Source: Sulfurimonas sp. (GTDB taxonomy: Bacteria > Campylobacterota > Campylobacteria > Campylobacterales > Sulfurimonadaceae). Taken from it: DNA of 17,107 bases. Under the pieces are notes generated by a model. It was not told the origin of the DNA. It worked only from the letters and a program-made list of their open reading frames with translations, and ran no database searches. Positions 15,032-17,107 of this stretch are shown piece after piece (the stretch's first letter is position 1; each line of letters starts with the position of its first letter). The position numbers were made by a program, and so were the translations under genes. The stretch is taken from the NCBI GenBank assembly GCA_030646745.1, contig JAUSKV010000201.1, positions 1 through 17,107 on the forward strand. Direction: 5' to 3'.

Positions 15032-15052
15032 CTCTTTCCTAACTAGGAAGAG
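15032..15052. promoter_or_regulatory. Hairpin at the stop codon of the small lipoprotein gene
   Basis: CTCTTTCCTA and TAGGAAGAG arms (one bulged base) around a 2-base centre, with the TAG stop (15039-15041) in the stem. It is the first of three such stop-codon hairpins in the operon and ends about 10 nt before the next start. Confidence 0.65.
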
Positions 15053-15287
15053 GCGGAGGTGTTCCTAGGGATGGGTTAAGACTAACGCCAAGTCCATTTC
15101 CGGTAGTTGTACCACTTACATTGCCATTATCGACGCCTGCAGGAGTTGTTGGTGTTGTTGTTGTACTTGTGTTACTTGTACTGCCACCTGTGCTACCGCT
15201 TGCTGAGGTTGCCCCACTACTACTCTCTCCACACCCTGCTAACATTAACATAGAAATGCTAGCCAAAAGGAAAATTCCTTTTTTCAT
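15039..15287 (-). CDS. Small Ser/Thr/Gly-rich lipoprotein (82 aa)
   Basis: The protein starts MKKGIFLLASISMLMLAGC, a textbook lipoprotein signal with cysteine at 19. The 63-residue mature part is low-complexity: Ser/Gly/Thr-rich, then TTTTPTTPAG, then a Gly/Asn segment and a proline-rich tail (LGTPPPLPS). No folded domain is visible, so it may be a spacer-like or accessory envelope peptide. AAAAGGAG lies 5 nt before the ATG, an excellent ribosome binding site. It is the first gene of the four-gene envelope operon and lies ~110 nt downstream of the predicted sigma-54 start. Low complexity makes homology searches uninformative, but signal, lipobox and Shine-Dalgarno argue that it is real. Confidence 0.8.
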   Translation of the reverse strand: MKKGIFLLASISMLMLAGCGESSSGATSASGSTGGSTSNTSTTTTPTTPAGVDNGNVSGTTTGNGLGVSLNPSLGTPPPLPS

Positions 15288-15357
15288 TTTAACTCCTTTT
15301 AAATTGAAAATTGTTTCATGTCTATATCGACAACATAAAACAATTTATTAATATAAA

Positions 15358-15374
15358 TTTACGAACATTGTAAA
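15358..15374. promoter_or_regulatory. Imperfect dyad in the operon leader
   Basis: TTTAC and GTAAA arms enclose seven bases, about 70 nt upstream of the small lipoprotein ATG and inside its predicted leader. It could be an operator or a minor stem; support is weak. Confidence 0.25.
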
Positions 15375-15409
15375 TTCCGCAAAAGGAACTCATCAATTGG
15401 TGCAACCGA

Positions 15410-15423
15410 GCAAATAGTGTTCC
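15410..15423 (-). promoter_or_regulatory. Sigma-54 promoter for the four-gene envelope operon
   Basis: Minus strand AGTGGAACACTATTTGCTCG has GG (15423-15422), ten bases, GC (15411-15410), and matches TGGCAC-N5-TTGCT at all but one base. Predicted start near 15398, giving a ~110-nt leader, much like flgE. The rest of the 284-base gap 15288-15571 holds no gene I can support. Confidence 0.65.
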
Positions 15424-15571
15424 ACTTTTATTTGAAATTGTAATTTTGTTTGTTGATTGTTTACTTAGGGTGGAATGGGGGAAAGTGATGATGTGATAGA
15501 GCACAGTTTCGTTCTCTTGGGAGGCGATGGTGAGCTAGGGCTAAAGTGATGTCATGGAAGCTGTAATATTT

Positions 15572-15817
15572 TTAATCATAACTATTTTGTCTATGTAAAA
15601 CCCTACCGATAATTATTGTGTCATTAGCTACATCAAAAAGTATTCTATAATCACCAACCCTTAATCTGTATGCTGGTTCAAAGCTTGTAAGTTTTTTAAT
15701 ATTTGATAGATTTGGAAAGTTCTTGAGTTCTAAAATTTTTGTATGAAGTTTTGTTTTAAGTGGCTCATTAATAGATTTTAAATCTTTAATAGCACTTTTT
15801 CTAATCTCAATTTGCAT
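15572..15817 (-). CDS. RelE/ParE-family toxin (complete)
   Basis: This 81-residue basic protein fits the RelE/ParE superfamily: N-terminal strand QIEIRKSAIKDLKSI, a helical hairpin (LKTKLHTKILELKNFP), then LTSFEPAYRLRVGDYRILFDV and TIIIGRVLHRQNSY, the typical YRLRVGDYRILF and VLHR strands of mRNA-cleaving RelE-type members. The start ATG lies inside the 3' end of the upstream antitoxin gene (11-base overlap), indicating translational coupling. Unlike the truncated toxin at 9128-9334 it retains its N-terminal strand and helices and should be functional. Whether it cuts mRNA or poisons gyrase cannot be settled from sequence. Confidence 0.85.
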   Translation of the reverse strand: MQIEIRKSAIKDLKSINEPLKTKLHTKILELKNFPNLSNIKKLTSFEPAYRLRVGDYRILFDVANDTIIIGRVLHRQNSYD

Positions 15818-16001
15818 TTTTTAAATATTCTTCAAAAGATATACTTCCCTCATGTCTTGAAGCACTTAAAAGTTTTAAATCTTCAATATCTTCTTTTGAG
15901 ACTATCTCTAAGCCATCATTTTTAAAGTGCTCTAGTAACCAAATAACTTTTTCAACAAGAGATTCATTTTGGATATTAATTGTTAATGATTGCATGCCCA
16001 T
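15807..16001 (-). CDS. Antitoxin of the RelE/ParE module (small, 62-64 aa)
   Basis: A short acidic protein directly upstream of, and overlapping by 11 bases, a RelE/ParE-type toxin. The N-terminal MQSLTINIQNESLVEKVIWLLEHF is strand plus helix as in ribbon-helix-helix-like antitoxins; the C-terminal part (DIEDLKLLSASRHEGSISFEEYLKN) looks like a toxin-wrapping tail, and SISFEEYLKN recalls antitoxins that accompany such toxins. The ATG at 15993-15995 is better spaced (9 nt) from AAAGG than the first ATG at 15999-16001. Identification leans on gene order as much as on sequence. Confidence 0.75.
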   Translation of the reverse strand: MGMQSLTINIQNESLVEKVIWLLEHFKNDGLEIVSKEDIEDLKLLSASRHEGSISFEEYLKNAN

Positions 16002-16044
16002 AAACCTTTATACTAATTTTTATAGATGTTTATTATATCTAATT

Positions 16045-16896
16045 CTAAAACTTGTACTGAATGCCAAAGAGTATATTGTCTAATCTTTTGTGATGCAGTT
16101 CTGAGCTGCTGCCCGGTATCTCTAATGCGGATACATGATCCATCGCAGCAACTCTATATGCTAAGGAGAGTGAAATTTCATCATTTATTGGATAGCTAAC
16201 TCCAAATTGTGCACCTGTCAATACGGATGTGCTTTGGTCATCAAAAGAGGTAGGATTTTCTATGGGGTACATGTTCCATTTGAGGTAACTGTTTCCTACA
16301 AATAGACCAAAATAGGGAGAAAAGTTGTAGTAAGTTAAAAACTTGTAATTAAGAGTGAGATAGATATTATCCATTATAATGTCACCGTTTATTATTTGAG
16401 AATAGCCTAAAGTACAGAAGATTCCATTTTTAAACTCGTAGCCTAAATCCAGACCATAGCTTCCAAAATCCTCATACGGAGCCTTCGCAACAACGCTTCC
16501 CTCTTTGCCAATGTGATTGGATGCTGAATTGCTGTAACCCAAATCTAAGCCGACAAAAAAATTATCATCACCTTTACTTGAAATATTTTTGCTTTGACTG
16601 TCTTTTTGTTTTATAACCCTCTGCGCATCCTCGCTTTTAACTATAAAAGCTGAAGGAATATATTTTTTTATTATCTCTAACCCCTCTTTAGCAGACTCTT
16701 CATCATCGTAAGGACCGGCATAGATAAGATATTTAGAGTCAGTATAGCTATATTTAATAGGCACACCAATTTCCGCAAACCTTGAGTTTACGGATAAGAG
16801 TGTATTTTTGCTTGATGTTTTGGCAATCTTAATATACGACTGCTCATAGCCAAAAACAGTGGATACCAATAAAAAAATAAAAATTATAATTTTCAA
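16045..16896 (-). CDS. SPOR-like/beta-barrel outer-membrane protein, paralogue of the 4484 gene (283 aa, TTG start)
   Basis: The signal peptide LKIIIFIFLLVSTVFG precedes YEQSY. A SPOR-like N-terminal region (YIKIAKTSSKNTLLSV, YLIYAGPYDDEESAKEGLEI, YIPSAFIVK) is followed by a barrel (GLDLGYEFKNGIFCTLGYSQI, NIYLTLNYKF, YFGLFVGNSYLKW, GAQFGVSYPI) ending FGIQYKF. Length, order of parts and many motifs match the protein at 4484-5326 (AGYNFENNIFMTLSYLN, YVGVLGGLSTLSW, LGIQYRF). TTG at 16894-16896 is chosen because AAGGAAG precedes it and gives a compact signal peptide; the in-frame upstream extension is Lys/Arg-rich and unlike a leader. No sigma-54 site is visible; a GCCGATAT box suggests sigma-28 or sigma-70. 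Probably an outer-membrane protein bound to peptidoglycan; function unknown. Confidence 0.8.
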   Translation of the reverse strand: MKIIIFIFLLVSTVFGYEQSYIKIAKTSSKNTLLSVNSRFAEIGVPIKYSYTDSKYLIYAGPYDDEESAKEGLEIIKKYIPSAFIVKSEDAQRVIKQKDSQSKNISSKGDDNFFVGLDLGYSNSASNHIGKEGSVVAKAPYEDFGSYGLDLGYEFKNGIFCTLGYSQIINGDIIMDNIYLTLNYKFLTYYNFSPYFGLFVGNSYLKWNMYPIENPTSFDDQSTSVLTGAQFGVSYPINDEISLSLAYRVAAMDHVSALEIPGSSSELHHKRLDNILFGIQYKF

Positions 16897-16938
16897 GCTA
16901 ACTTCCTTATATCTTCTATGTTTAGATTTCGTCTCAGT

Positions 16939-16965
16939 ATATCGGCATTTTTTTATTTTCCTTAA
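16939..16965 (-). promoter_or_regulatory. Candidate sigma-28-like or sigma-70 promoter
   Basis: Minus strand GCCGATAT (16946-16939) equals a flagellar sigma-28 -10 box; TTAAGGAA 11 nt upstream is a poor -35. The overlapping TATACT could equally be a sigma-70 -10. Either would start transcription ~35 nt before the TTG at 16896. Confidence 0.35.
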
Positions 16966-16984
16966 CAAGGAGACTTAATACTTT

Positions 16985-16995
16985 TATGTTAAAAT
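16985..16995 (+). promoter_or_regulatory. Extended -10 promoter for the right-edge lipoprotein gene
   Basis: TATGTTAAAAT (TG-N-TAAAAT) lies 35 nt before the ATG and is identical to the element upstream of the barrel gene at 6638. Confidence 0.5.
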
Positions 16996-17029
16996 ATCAA
17001 GAATAATAATCTTTCATAACTAGGGGCTG

Positions 17030-17107
17030 ATGTTGAGATACAGTGTAAGAGTGGCGATTGCTAGCATTATACTTTTCCTCTTATCTGCATGTGAGAATTC
17101 AAAATTT
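17030..17107 (+). CDS. Lipoprotein, N-terminal 26 codons (partial, runs off right edge)
   Basis: The reading frame from ATG at 17030 encodes a basic start (MLRYSVRVAI), a hydrophobic core and the lipobox LLSAC, followed by ENSKF, so the product is a lipoprotein. The Shine-Dalgarno AGGGG is only 3 nt from this ATG but 6 nt from the next codon, TTG, so TTG at 17033 may be the real start, as in other envelope genes here. It is divergent from the 16896 gene. The mature domain is outside the window, so the family cannot be named. Confidence 0.65.
   Translation, partial: MLRYSVRVAIASIILFLLSACENSKF

Noticed and set aside
15322..15504. 60-codon open frame on the minus strand upstream of the small lipoprotein gene
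   Set aside because: No Shine-Dalgarno, no domain, and it crosses the predicted sigma-54 site and leader of the envelope operon.

Overview
The window is AT-rich DNA that most likely comes from a Campylobacterota (epsilonproteobacterial) chromosome, probably a Sulfurimonas-like free-living species. The reasons are the fliK-flgD-flgE block, a hook-protein N-terminus that closely resembles Campylobacter/Helicobacter FlgE, an LPP20-family protein, many small SPOR-like/beta-barrel envelope proteins, and sigma-54-type promoters on hook genes. The genus is an inference.

Region 1 (1-4379, minus strand) is a flagellar hook block transcribed fliK, flgD, a 419-residue FlgE-family protein, then the major hook gene flgE, which runs off the left edge. 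A 250-base gap between flgD and the FlgE-family gene is filled with partly duplicated palindromic repeats. A sigma-54 (RpoN) -24/-12 site precedes flgE. The most compact regulatory object lies at 4415-4452: a 38-bp dyad whose two halves each form a sigma-54 promoter, one firing left into fliK and one firing right into an outer-membrane protein gene.

Region 2 (4484-9008) holds a SPOR-like/beta-barrel outer-membrane protein (plus strand), a convergent LPP20/FlgP-like periplasmic protein, a second outer-membrane barrel, and a 767-residue lipoprotein made of two diverged copies of a ~300-residue unit joined by a (DTNTT)n linker plus a C-terminal two-cysteine domain.

Region 3 (9128-16001) is an accessory island. 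A Phd/YefM antitoxin with an N-terminally truncated RelE-like toxin sits at its left. In the middle is a four-gene envelope operon read leftwards from 15287: small lipoprotein, lipoprotein, 1238-residue secreted protein, 261-residue secreted protein. A complete RelE/ParE-type toxin with an overlapping antitoxin is at the right. The envelope operon has its own strong sigma-54-type site, a hairpin over the stop codon of each of its first three genes, and two members that share the two-cysteine C-terminal domain of the 767-residue lipoprotein. The pieces suggest an undescribed RpoN-controlled surface or envelope system that may be co-expressed with the hook, but its function cannot be read from sequence.

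Region 4 (16045-17107) carries a second SPOR-like/beta-barrel protein, a clear paralogue of the one at 4484, and the start of a divergent lipoprotein gene. Several envelope genes start with TTG rather than ATG. No tRNA, rRNA, CRISPR array or transposase was seen.
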